DNA of 64,000 bases. Origin: Aliisedimentitalea scapharcae (lineage in GTDB: Bacteria; Pseudomonadota; Alphaproteobacteria; Rhodobacterales; Rhodobacteraceae). The notes under the pieces are model-generated. The model did no database searches. It saw nothing but the letters and a program-made list of their open reading frames with translations, and was not told where the DNA came from. The position numbers and the translations under genes are program-made. The stretch covers positions 682,001-746,000 of the forward strand of contig NZ_CP123584.1 of the NCBI RefSeq assembly GCF_045277565.1. The letters run 5' to 3'. Shown here one piece after another: positions 24,773 to 32,462 of the stretch (position 1 is the first letter of the stretch; the number at the start of each line of letters is the position of its first letter).

Positions 24773-24822
24773 TCTTTGGCACGTCTTTGGCACGGTATTT
24801 AGGTCGGATGAAGGTCGGATCG
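24773..24822 (+). repeat. Two adjacent 11-bp tandem duplications
   Basis: TCTTTGGCACG at 24773 and 24784 (exact); AGGTCGGATGA/AGGTCGGATCG at 24801 and 24812 (two changes). Confidence 0.8.
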
Positions 24823-25601
24823 TTTCTCTTAGGGTCGGGATGGACCGTGAAGGAACAGGGGCACCGGCGTCTTTGTGGAGGGCTTGACGGGAGGTTTGGG
24901 CCCCGGTTTGGCCGTGGGCCCATGTGGCCGTTGATGTCCGTGGTTGGGCGAACAGGTACGACATGCACGGTCACGTGGCGCAAGAGGACATGCAGAATTG
25001 CGCAGGGGGATTGGAGTGCGGCCGAGGTCAGCGATCTCAACCGACGCACCGCGCGGGTCTGCCCAGATGTTGCTACGCTTGGGGAAAAGGCAAGGAAGGG
25101 TGCCGAGACTACGGGGGCCACAGAGACCACAGAGGCAACGCAGGCCGGGGCGGGTCTCCCGCTCTGGGCAGGCCAACCGCCATGTCCGCGCGGGCCGCGA
25201 TCCGGATCTGAGCGCCAGCCACGACCAACTGATGGCACCGGGCACGAGGAAAAGGTCACTGTCACGGCGGTGATGCGTTTGCTGCGCGGTTCCGTGCGGG
25301 TCCTGTGTGCGGGTCCAGCGTGCGGTCTTGTGCGGGGCTCAATCCTGTTTCGAAACAAATGCCATGTCTCTCCTGTCATGTCGGAAAGCATGCGCTGCCG
25401 GGCCCTGGATGTGCAGCAAACCATGTGGCCAGCGTATCGCGTGGGTCGATGGGCCGGTGCCATGCCCATGGCATCCAGGCGGAAGTTGCCCGCCCGTTTC
25501 CATCCCCGAACCGGCGCTTTTGTTGCGCAAAGGCCATCAACAAGAGCGGCATCAAACCGCGACAGCTCCGGTCGGAGCTGCCCTGACCGGCAGAGCGCCC
25601 A

Positions 25602-25687
25602 CAGCGCATGGCCCCGCCATGCGCTGCCTGGCCCAACGGCACCTGTGGCTTCGCAGAAGCCCCTGGTGCGGGCGGGAGTGCACCGGG
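25602..25687 (+). repeat. Structured intergenic repeat, copy B
   Basis: Hairpin 1 is CAGCGCATGGC/GCCATGCGCTG (25602-25612/25616-25626), followed by invariant GGCCCAACGG (25630-25639). Hairpin 2 is an outer GCACC/GGTGC (25639-25643/25665-25669) enclosing GGCTT-CGCAG-AAGCC (25647-25661), then GGGCGGGAG (25670-25678). It ends 26 bp from the L,D-transpeptidase stop. Confidence 0.75.
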
Positions 25688-25713
25688 AATGGGGGCCTTG
25701 TAAAAAGGGTCTG

Positions 25714-26259
25714 TCAGGGGCGGATTTCCACTGTGGTCCCGCGATCGACCAGGGTCCACAATGCTTCGATCTCTGCATTGGTCACAGCAATGCAGCCAGC
25801 CGTCCAATCCCCTGGCAGAGTGATCAGCGATCCCAGGGAATTGGGCTGTCCGTGGATGAATATATCGCCACCGGGGTCCCTTTGCTCGGCTGTTGCGCGG
25901 GCGATGTCCTCGGGGCGGGGATAGTTGATGCCCAAGGACAGGTGGTAGGCGCTGTTGGGGTTCTTGCGGTCTATGACAAACAGACCTTCGGGGGTCTTGC
26001 CGTCGCCTTCCTGCGATTTGTCACCGGTTGGGGCAAACCCCAATGCGATCGACGTGGTCATCACCGGCTGTCCGGCCCGCATCGCGGTCAGCCGGCGTGC
26101 GGATTTCTCGATCAGGATGTGATCGGCGCGGGCCCCCGCCTCCAATGCGGTGTCCAACATCGGGGGCGGGGTTTGTGGCACCGGGCCAAGTCTGGTCCAG
26201 ACGATCCAGCCGGCCAAAAGGACGCCGATCAGCACCACGAGACCCAACAGGCGGCGCAT
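25714..26259 (-). CDS. L,D-transpeptidase family protein (YkuD domain)
   Basis: Periplasmic enzymes of this family form 3-3 cross-links in peptidoglycan or attach lipoproteins to it. The 181-residue product has an N-terminal membrane anchor (LLGLVVLIGVLLAGWIVW, residues 4-21) and a YkuD domain with HGQPNSLG (His136) and the catalytic Cys156 in TAGCIAVTNAEIE. The Gly-Cys-Ile form replaces the common H..S.GC(I/V)R, typical of the ErfK-like branch. It lies 6 bp after the PLP-lyase gene and may be co-transcribed with it. GTG 26262 is an alternative start. Confidence 0.88.
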   Translation of the reverse strand: MRRLLGLVVLIGVLLAGWIVWTRLGPVPQTPPPMLDTALEAGARADHILIEKSARRLTAMRAGQPVMTTSIALGFAPTGDKSQEGDGKTPEGLFVIDRKNPNSAYHLSLGINYPRPEDIARATAEQRDPGGDIFIHGQPNSLGSLITLPGDWTAGCIAVTNAEIEALWTLVDRGTTVEIRP

Positions 26260-26265
26260 CACCGG

Positions 26266-27438
26266 TTATTGCAGATCGGCAAAGGCGTCGCGCAGCCGCG
26301 CACAGGCCGTTTCGATATTGGCGCGCTGGGTGCCGATATTGAACCGCAAAAAGGTCTCGCCGCCGGTGCCGAAGGTGGTGCCGTGGTTGACCGCGATCTT
26401 GGCCTGCTTTTCAACCCGGGCGGTGAATTCCGCCTGCTCCATTCCGGTGTCGGCAAAATCGATCCAGGACAGAAATGTGCTTTCCAAATGCATTGACTTG
26501 AGACCGGGGATTTCGGCAATGGCGGCGTCCAGCAGCTGGCGGTTACCATCCAGATAGGCGACCTGGGCATCGACCCAATCTGCGCCTTCGGGCGAATAAC
26601 AGGCCTGGGCCACGAATTGCCCGACCGAATTGGGTGACAGCGCCAGCGCGGTCATCCGGGCAGAGAACCTGGCCCGCAAATCGGCGTCGGGGATGATCAC
26701 GTTGCCCGTGTGCAGGCCAGCCACGTTGAACGTCTTGGACGGCGCGGTCAGCATGATCAGCCGGGGCAGGATGTCCGGGTCGACATTCGGCATCGGGATA
26801 TGGGTATGGCCGGGATAGACCAGATCATGGTGGATTTCGTCCGAAATCAGCAACAGGTCGTGACGTTTGCAGAAATCGGCGACGCCCTGCAATTCGGCGC
26901 GGGTCCAGACGCGGCCGCCAGGATTGTGGGGCGAACACAGGATCACCATTTTTTCCGATCCGGTCATCTGCGCGTCATAGGCGTCGAAATCCATCTCGTA
27001 ACGGCCATCGTTGTTGACCAGCGGGCATTCGACCACATCGCGCCCGGCGGCGCGGGTGACGCGGGCAAAGGCATGATAGACCGGGGTGAACAGCACCACG
27101 CCGTCACCGGGTTGGGTATAGGTGTCCAGACACAACGCGACCGCGTTGCACAGGCCGGTGGTGGTAAAGATCATGCTGGTGTCGATGTCCCAGCCGTGCC
27201 GGTTGGCCATCCACCATTGGATCGCCTTGCGGTAATCTTCCTCGATGCTGGCATACCCGAACACCCCATGGGTCACGATCTCTTGCAGGCGGTTCAGCAC
27301 ATGAGGTGGGGCCTGAAAATCCGTGTCGGCCACCCACATGGACACCCCTTCGTCTGCGGACACGCCATAGATGCTCTCCATCTTGTCCCATTTGGTGGAA
27401 TAGGTGTTGCGGCGTTCAATCGGGGTGTCGAAATTCAT
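26266..27438 (-). CDS. MalY/PatB-type PLP C-S lyase or aminotransferase
   Basis: A 390-residue fold-type I PLP enzyme. The N-terminus MNFDTPIERRNTYSTKWDKM and WVADTDFQAPPHV are hallmarks of the MalY/PatB subfamily of cystathionine beta-lyases. Other motifs are FTPVYHAF, SPHNPGGRVW, the Asp of ISDEIHHDLV (about 200) and the Schiff-base Lys235 in TAPSKTFNVAGL. It likely cleaves C-S bonds in cystathionine or related thiols. It is followed closely by the L,D-transpeptidase gene. Confidence 0.9.
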   Translation of the reverse strand: MNFDTPIERRNTYSTKWDKMESIYGVSADEGVSMWVADTDFQAPPHVLNRLQEIVTHGVFGYASIEEDYRKAIQWWMANRHGWDIDTSMIFTTTGLCNAVALCLDTYTQPGDGVVLFTPVYHAFARVTRAAGRDVVECPLVNNDGRYEMDFDAYDAQMTGSEKMVILCSPHNPGGRVWTRAELQGVADFCKRHDLLLISDEIHHDLVYPGHTHIPMPNVDPDILPRLIMLTAPSKTFNVAGLHTGNVIIPDADLRARFSARMTALALSPNSVGQFVAQACYSPEGADWVDAQVAYLDGNRQLLDAAIAEIPGLKSMHLESTFLSWIDFADTGMEQAEFTARVEKQAKIAVNHGTTFGTGGETFLRFNIGTQRANIETACARLRDAFADLQ

Positions 27439-27535
27439 AAGTCTGCTCCTGAGTGGTCGCAGGGAAGCTAGTCAGAATCGCGCTGGGTGCAAGGGGGGCG
27501 TTGCGGCGGCGCGGCCAATGGCCTAAATCAGGCGC

Positions 27536-28054
27536 ATGAAACGTCCTATTCTGATCCATCCCGACCCGCGCCTGAAAAAAGTCTGCGCCCCTGTATCCGA
27601 TCTGTCGGATGATTTGCGCAGGCTGGCCAAAGATATGCTGGAAACCATGTATGACGCACCGGGCGTCGGCCTGGCGGCCCCCCAGATCGGCGTGCTGGAT
27701 CGCCTGATCGTTCTGGACTGTGTCAAGGAAGAGGGCGAAACCCCGCGCCCGCTGGCCATGTTCAATCCCGAGATCCTGGCCAGTTCGGACGAAACAAATG
27801 TCTATGAAGAAGGCTGTCTGTCGATCCCGGATCAATATGCCGAGGTGACGCGCCCAAAGACGGTGGATGTTCAGTGGATGGACCTGAATGGCAATCTGGT
27901 GACCGAAACCTTTGACGGGCTTTGGGCGACCTGTGTGCAGCACGAGATCGACCATCTGGACGGCAAGCTGTTCATTGATTACCTGAAGCCGCTTAAACGC
28001 CAGATGATCACCCGCAAGATGCAAAAGCTGAAACGCGAACGGGCGCGGGCCTGA
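27536..28054 (+). CDS. def: Peptide deformylase, first copy
   Basis: Removes the formyl group from nascent N-terminal Met. The 172-residue product has all three signatures: GVGLAAPQIG (residues 43-52), EEGCLSIP (metal ligand Cys94) and QHEIDHLDG (His136, catalytic Glu137, His140). Length is normal. It begins a def-def-def-fmt cluster, 6 bp before the second copy. It is most likely the main housekeeping enzyme. Confidence 0.96.
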   Translation: MKRPILIHPDPRLKKVCAPVSDLSDDLRRLAKDMLETMYDAPGVGLAAPQIGVLDRLIVLDCVKEEGETPRPLAMFNPEILASSDETNVYEEGCLSIPDQYAEVTRPKTVDVQWMDLNGNLVTETFDGLWATCVQHEIDHLDGKLFIDYLKPLKRQMITRKMQKLKRERARA

Positions 28055-28060
28055 TCTGAC

Positions 28061-28558
28061 ATGGCGGAGCTGGCGATCCTTCAGTGGCCTGATCCACGCC
28101 TGTCACAGCGCTGTGCGCCGGTGGAAAACGAGCGGCTGGATGATCTGATCGCCGACATGTTCGATACGATGTACGGCGCGCAGGGCCGGGGGCTGGCTGC
28201 GCCGCAGGTCGGGGTGATGAAGCGGCTGTTCGTGATGGATGTCACCTGGAAGGAAGGCCCGCCCAGCCCGATGGTGATGATCAATCCGTCGATCATGGCG
28301 GTTGAACGGGTGCCGGTGGTGATGGAAGAGGGCTGTCTGTCGATCCCCGGCGTGCTGGTCCCCGTGACCCGTCCCGTGGCTGTGACGGTGCAGTGGACGG
28401 CGGCCGAAGGCGACATTCACATGGCGGATTTTGACGGGTTCGAGGCCCGGTGCATTCAGCATGAATTTGACCATCTGAACGGGATGGTGACGTTTGATCG
28501 GATCGACGCGGTGGCCCGCGCCCGGATCGAGGCGGAGTATATGGAGACATTGACATGA
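28061..28558 (+). CDS. def: Peptide deformylase, second copy
   Basis: A 165-residue paralogue with complete catalytic motifs: RGLAAPQVG, EEGCLSIPG (Cys92) and QHEFDHLNG (His134, Glu135, His138). It should therefore be active. The 5' motif begins GRG instead of GVG. It overlaps the third copy by 4 bp (ATGA). Two active deformylases may differ in substrate preference or metal. Confidence 0.93.
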   Translation: MAELAILQWPDPRLSQRCAPVENERLDDLIADMFDTMYGAQGRGLAAPQVGVMKRLFVMDVTWKEGPPSPMVMINPSIMAVERVPVVMEEGCLSIPGVLVPVTRPVAVTVQWTAAEGDIHMADFDGFEARCIQHEFDHLNGMVTFDRIDAVARARIEAEYMETLT

Positions 28559-29052
28559 CTGTGCGCACATGCCTGCCCTGGCCCGACAAACGCCTGCGCA
28601 GCAAGGCCGAGCCGGTGAGCGAGATCACCGATGAAATCCGGGCGATCTGGGATGACATGATCGACACGATGGAGGCGATGCCCGGCGTCGGTTTGGCGGG
28701 CAACCAGATCGGGGAGATGCTGCGTCTGGCGGTGGTCGATGGATCAACCGAGCGGGGTCGGGCCGTGCGCCTGGCCAACCCGGAGATCCTGCATGCGTCG
28801 ATCGAGTTGCGCGAGCACGAAGAGGCCAGCCCCAACCTGCCGGGGGTGTCGGCCAAGATCAAACGCCCGCGCGCGGTGACTGTGCGGTTCCTGAACGAAC
28901 AGGGCATGATTGACCGACGTGATTTTGTCGGGATCGAAGCCACCAGCGTCCAGCATCAGATCGACCATCTGAACGGGCGGATGTATTTCGACAATCTGAG
29001 CAAGGTGAAGCGCGACATGTTGCTGCGCAAGGCCCGAAAGCTGAGCACATAA
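28555..29052 (+). CDS. Peptide deformylase-like protein lacking catalytic residues
   Basis: A 165-residue paralogue whose fold motifs remain (GVGLAGNQIG; NLPGVSAKIKRPRAV) but whose active site is altered. The Cys metal ligand is replaced (EEASPNLPG, Ser92 at the aligned position) and the catalytic Glu is Gln135 (QHQIDHLNG); both His remain. Metal binding and hydrolysis should be lost or strongly reduced. The reading frame is intact and overlaps def by 4 bp, so it is not an obvious pseudogene. It may bind formyl-Met peptides or regulate the active paralogues; this is inference. Confidence 0.85.
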   Translation: MTVRTCLPWPDKRLRSKAEPVSEITDEIRAIWDDMIDTMEAMPGVGLAGNQIGEMLRLAVVDGSTERGRAVRLANPEILHASIELREHEEASPNLPGVSAKIKRPRAVTVRFLNEQGMIDRRDFVGIEATSVQHQIDHLNGRMYFDNLSKVKRDMLLRKARKLST

Positions 29053-29107
29053 CAGACCGGGCAGGGGTGCGTGCAAGCACACACCCTACGGCTGTGGAGG
29101 AGACAAC

Positions 29108-30013
29108 ATGCGTATCGTATTCATGGGAACGCCCGAATTCTCGGTGCCGGTGCTGGAGGCGTTGGTCGCGGCCGGGCACGAGATCGCGGCCGTCTATTGC
29201 CAACCGCCGCGCCCGGCAGGACGGGGCAAGAAAGACCGGCCCACGCCTGTCCATGCCCGTGCAGTGGAACTGGGGTTGGAGGTGCGCCACCCGGTGTCGT
29301 TGAAGACACCGGAGGCGCAGGCGGAGTTCGCGGAGCTGAATGCGGATGTGGCGGTGGTTGTAGCCTATGGGTTGCTGTTGCCGCAGGCCGTGCTGGACGC
29401 GCCGGAACGGGGCTGTCTGAACATCCATGCCAGCCTGTTGCCGCGTTGGCGCGGGGCTGCGCCGATCCACCGGGCGATCATGGCCGGGGACAGTGAAACC
29501 GGCGTTTGCATCATGCAGATGGAAGCGGGATTGGACACCGGGCCGGTGCTGCTGCGGGCCAGCACACCCATTGGAGCCGAAGAGACCACGGCTGGGTTGC
29601 ATGATCGGTTGTCGGAGATGGGGGCGATCAAGATTGTCGAGGCATTGTCGCGGCTGAATGATCTGACGCCGGAACCACAGCCCGATGATGGGGTGATCTA
29701 TGCCGCCAAGATCGACAAGGCAGAGGCCCGAATTGATTGGGCCCGGTCTGCCGAGGAGGTGGACCGCCAGATCCGCGGGCTGTCGCCGTTTCCCGGGGCC
29801 TGGACCGAAATCGACGGGCAGCGGATCAAGGTGCTGGCATCCCGCGTGGCCGAGGCCAGCGGACCGGCGGGGCAGGTATTGGACGAGACATTGACAGTGG
29901 CCTGTGCCACGGGTGCGGTTTCGCTGTTGCGCTTGCAAAGGGCGGGCAAAGGCGCGCAGGATGCAGACATGTTCTTGCGGGGGTTTCCCGTGTCCGAGGG
30001 AACACAGCTCTGA
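29108..30013 (+). CDS. fmt: Methionyl-tRNA formyltransferase
   Basis: Formylates Met-tRNA(fMet) using 10-formyl-tetrahydrofolate, creating the substrate that deformylase later processes. The 301-residue product starts MRIVFMGTPEFSVPVLEALV. It contains the formyl-folate loop and catalytic NIHASLLPRWRGAAPIHRAI (residues about 107-126), with the Asn/His pair, and the C-terminal tRNA-binding domain. AGGAG precedes ATG 29108. It lies 55 bp after the degenerate deformylase. Confidence 0.96.
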   Translation: MRIVFMGTPEFSVPVLEALVAAGHEIAAVYCQPPRPAGRGKKDRPTPVHARAVELGLEVRHPVSLKTPEAQAEFAELNADVAVVVAYGLLLPQAVLDAPERGCLNIHASLLPRWRGAAPIHRAIMAGDSETGVCIMQMEAGLDTGPVLLRASTPIGAEETTAGLHDRLSEMGAIKIVEALSRLNDLTPEPQPDDGVIYAAKIDKAEARIDWARSAEEVDRQIRGLSPFPGAWTEIDGQRIKVLASRVAEASGPAGQVLDETLTVACATGAVSLLRLQRAGKGAQDADMFLRGFPVSEGTQL

Positions 30014-30026
30014 GGAGGGGCGTGAC

Positions 30027-30260
30027 ATGCTCAACCTGTTTGGGACCGTGGTGATTGCGGGGATCGTCGGCTATGCATCGGAACGATCAGGGTTCACCCA
30101 CAATGGGTATATCCAGTCGATCATCATCTGTGTGGGCGGGGCGTTCCTGTTCTTTTTCTTTCAGCGCATGTTTGGGTTCGGCTTTGGGTCTGCGGGGATG
30201 AATGCCATCGCGGCTTCGGTCGGGGCGCTGGTCATCGTGCCGTTCCATTGGCGCAAATAG
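30027..30260 (+). CDS. Small GlsB/YeaQ-like membrane protein
   Basis: A 77-residue protein with three hydrophobic segments (FGTVVIAGIVGYASE, IIICVGGAFLFFFFQ, MNAIAASVGALVIVPF). Its Gly-rich pattern is like the GlsB/YeaQ/YmgE (transglycosylase-associated) family, though without strong motifs. GAGGAGG lies 10 bp before ATG 30027 and fmt ends 13 bp upstream, so it is probably read through from fmt. Function is unknown; relatives are stress-linked. Confidence 0.7.
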   Translation: MLNLFGTVVIAGIVGYASERSGFTHNGYIQSIIICVGGAFLFFFFQRMFGFGFGSAGMNAIAASVGALVIVPFHWRK

Positions 30261-30272
30261 GGGACGTGTGAG

Positions 30273-30512
30273 ATGGGTATTATCTATCTGGTCATTATCG
30301 GGGCTGCTGCCGGGTTTCTGGCCACAAGGCTGATGAAGATCGAAGCGAACATCATCACCACCGTGGTTATCGGTATGGCCGGGGCGCTGATCGGCGGGCT
30401 GGTTCTGCGGACGCTGGCGACCGTCATGGGGTTCATGGCCGGGTTTGTCGGGGCCGTTCTGGGCGCGCTGGTGCTGATCTGGGTCTGGCAGCAGTGGGGC
30501 AACCGCCGTTAG
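30273..30512 (+). CDS. GlsB/YeaQ/YmgE-family membrane protein
   Basis: A 79-residue protein with three membrane helices and the family-like opening GIIYLVIIGAAAGFLATRLMK, then NIITTVVIGMAGALIGGLVL and AGFVGAVLGALVLIWVWQQW. It is adjacent to a similar small gene 12 bp upstream, likely a tandem pair within the def-fmt transcript. The biochemical role of this family is not established. Confidence 0.75.
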   Translation: MGIIYLVIIGAAAGFLATRLMKIEANIITTVVIGMAGALIGGLVLRTLATVMGFMAGFVGAVLGALVLIWVWQQWGNRR

Positions 30513-30551
30513 GTCGCACAGGCCGGAGACGCAGGCTCTTTTATAAGGTTG

Positions 30552-30589
30552 AGGCGCGTTAGCAGCCCGGATCAGCCGGGCGTGCGCCT
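30552..30589. other. Long imperfect hairpin
   Basis: AGGCGC (30552-30557)/GCGCCT (30584-30589) encloses GCCCGG (30565-30570)/CCGGGC (30576-30581) with a 5-nt loop. It lies in the 254-bp gap before the NYN gene. No T-run follows, so its role is unclear. Confidence 0.4.
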
Positions 30590-30766
30590 GTGCATTAAAC
30601 GACTGCTCTGAGCCCATTGTTGTCCTCAAATGCCATGATGTCTTTGTGATAGAGCGGCGTTTACGCGCGCTTACCCTTTCCAAAGAGTTCGCTGGTGTTC
30701 GCTTGTGCGGCTCAATATCAATAGCCCGAGTGATGCAGTAATGACGACTCTAGGAACACCAAAAAG

Positions 30767-31492
30767 ATGAACGAACGTGATCAACCGCTCTTGGCAACAT
30801 TGATTGATGCCGACAATGTTCCAGCTAAGTTTGCTGAGGCAATTCTGAAGGAGGTTGCGTCAATTGGCGAACCCGCGCTCCGGAGAGTTTACGGAGATTG
30901 GACAAGCGGTCGATTGAAGGGGTGGTCAGAAAAAATCCTCAAACTGGGGCTCGTCGCACATCAGCAGACTGCGAATACTTCGGGAAAAAACGCGTCGGAT
31001 ATCGGTCTGGTCATAGATGCCATGGACATACTTCATGGAAGGCGTTTTGATGGATTTGTTCTCGTTTCTTCTGACAGTGATTTCACCAGTTTAGCCAACC
31101 GGCTTCGTGAGGACGGCCTGACAGTGATTGGCATTGGCGAGAAGAAGACGCCCGAGCCGCTACGGAACGTTTGCAACCGGTTTATCTTCATTGAAAACCT
31201 GATTGCTGACGAAGAACCGACAGATGCCAAAAAACCACTTTCGGCAAAGGAGCACCCTAACAAGGCTGCCAAACTACTGCTTGAGGCCATGGAACGCATA
31301 CAACAAGAAGATGAATGGTTTCATCTCGGCCAATTGGGGCAATCTGTCGTCGCTTCACATCCAGACTTTGATGCAAGATCGTACGGAAAATCGAAACTGA
31401 GCGAACTTGTTTCAGCGATCAATATTTTTGAGTCAAAGAGAGAGGGCAACAGCGTATTTGTCCGAGAAGTGAAGCGGCAGGCAAAAAAATAG
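30767..31492 (+). CDS. NYN-domain ribonuclease-like protein with OST-HTH-type C-terminus
   Basis: The 241-residue product opens with a NYN (PIN-like) domain: ATLIDADNVPAKF (Asp14, Asp16), NASDIGLVIDAMDIL and LVSSDSDFTSLANRLRE, the acidic residues expected to bind a metal. A C-terminal module from about residue 170 (AAKLLLEAMERIQQEDEWFHL through SYGKSKLSELVSAI) matches the OST-HTH/LOTUS helix-turn-helix, an RNA-binding domain. Together they suggest an RNA-processing nuclease. Codon use is AT-richer than neighbours (many AA/TT codons), suggesting transfer. The target is unknown. Confidence 0.85.
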   Translation: MNERDQPLLATLIDADNVPAKFAEAILKEVASIGEPALRRVYGDWTSGRLKGWSEKILKLGLVAHQQTANTSGKNASDIGLVIDAMDILHGRRFDGFVLVSSDSDFTSLANRLREDGLTVIGIGEKKTPEPLRNVCNRFIFIENLIADEEPTDAKKPLSAKEHPNKAAKLLLEAMERIQQEDEWFHLGQLGQSVVASHPDFDARSYGKSKLSELVSAINIFESKREGNSVFVREVKRQAKK

Positions 31493-31540
31493 GGAGAACA
31501 GCCCGACCTTTGCGCCTGCTTTGCCCCGCAAATCGACCGG

Positions 31541-32374
31541 TTACGCCCCGGTCAGGGCGCAGCCGTTGACCGTGATGCGGTGCATGTAGCGGCGGTAGCC
31601 GTGGTAGTCGTTGATTGCCTTGTGCCAGGTGGCGCGGTTGTCCCACATGGTGATGTCGCCTGCGTTCCAGCGCACCCGGCAGTGCAGTTCGGGTTGCTGG
31701 CAGTGGGCATAGAGAAATTGCAGGAGCGCGTCGGATTCCGCCGGGGTCAGCCCGTCGATCCGGGTGGTAAAGACCGGGTTCACGAACAACCCCTTGCGCC
31801 CGCTCAGCGGGTGACGGATCACGATGGGGTGCAACACGTCCTGTGTCGCAGCATCGGCATTGGCGAGACGCCCGGATTTTACCGCTTCGCTGTCGGCGGC
31901 GGCTGCGCCAAACACGTGGCGCGAGCTGTGCCAAGCGCTGAGCCCCATAAGGAAGGTTTGCAGGGTCGGCGACAGGGTATCAAAGGCCATGCCCATCGAC
32001 ACGAACAGCGTGTCGCCCCCAACGGGCGGGACGTCGATGGCGCGCAGGATGGACCCCATCGCGGGTTCGTCGTCATAGGAATGATCCGTGTGCCAGCCTT
32101 CGCCGACGGCCTCGGTCTGGTCCTTTTCCTTGAGCACAGTGGCGATTTCCGGATGACCGGGGACCGGGGTAAAGAACCGGTTGACGTTGATGGTCCCGAA
32201 TTGGCGGGCAAAGGTCAGGTGATCCTCGGGGGTGACGTCGGTCTGATCCCGGATGACGATCACCGAATGGGTGGCAAAGGCCTGGGCGATCGGGTCGAAA
32301 TGCGCCGGGTCGCGAATGTCGGCACCGTGGAGTTCGGCGCCGAGGCCGCCAGTCAGGGGAGAGATCTGCATCAT
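31541..32374 (-). CDS. TauD/TfdA-family Fe(II)/2-oxoglutarate dioxygenase
   Basis: A 277-residue cytosolic oxygenase that couples 2-oxoglutarate decarboxylation to substrate hydroxylation (taurine-like sulfonates or related compounds). The iron-binding His-X-Asp is WHTDHSYD (about residue 94). The distal His and 2-oxoglutarate Arg lie in DNRATWHKAINDYHGYRRYMHRITV near the C-terminus. Start ATG 32374 or the next codon ATG 32371. It diverges from a LysR regulator that is its probable controller. The substrate cannot be named. Confidence 0.9.
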   Translation of the reverse strand: MMQISPLTGGLGAELHGADIRDPAHFDPIAQAFATHSVIVIRDQTDVTPEDHLTFARQFGTINVNRFFTPVPGHPEIATVLKEKDQTEAVGEGWHTDHSYDDEPAMGSILRAIDVPPVGGDTLFVSMGMAFDTLSPTLQTFLMGLSAWHSSRHVFGAAAADSEAVKSGRLANADAATQDVLHPIVIRHPLSGRKGLFVNPVFTTRIDGLTPAESDALLQFLYAHCQQPELHCRVRWNAGDITMWDNRATWHKAINDYHGYRRYMHRITVNGCALTGA

Positions 32375-32462
32375 GTCGTCCTTGGTTGATTGCAGACCAG
32401 GATAGGGCGACTTGCAGCAAAGAAAAAACTTATTAAAATTGGTGCAAAGGTAGAAAAAAGTA

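Larger units (their letters stand above)
24315..25713. other. 1.4-kb gene-free region rich in short duplications
   Basis: Long open frames exist on both strands (for example 24627-25778 minus) but are Arg/Pro/Ser-rich, lack recognisable domains and read like GC-driven noise. The region instead contains 11- and 12-bp tandem duplications (24498-24554, 24773-24794, 24801-24822), a perfect hairpin CAGCTCCG/CGGAGCTG (25563-25580) and structured repeat copy B (25602-25687). No transposase remnant is recognised. Confidence 0.6.

Noticed and set aside
24627..25778. 383-codon minus-strand open frame in the gene-free region
   Set aside because: Composition (Arg, Pro, Ser, Cys) and lack of any motif fit chance openness in GC-rich DNA; it also overlaps the L,D-transpeptidase end.
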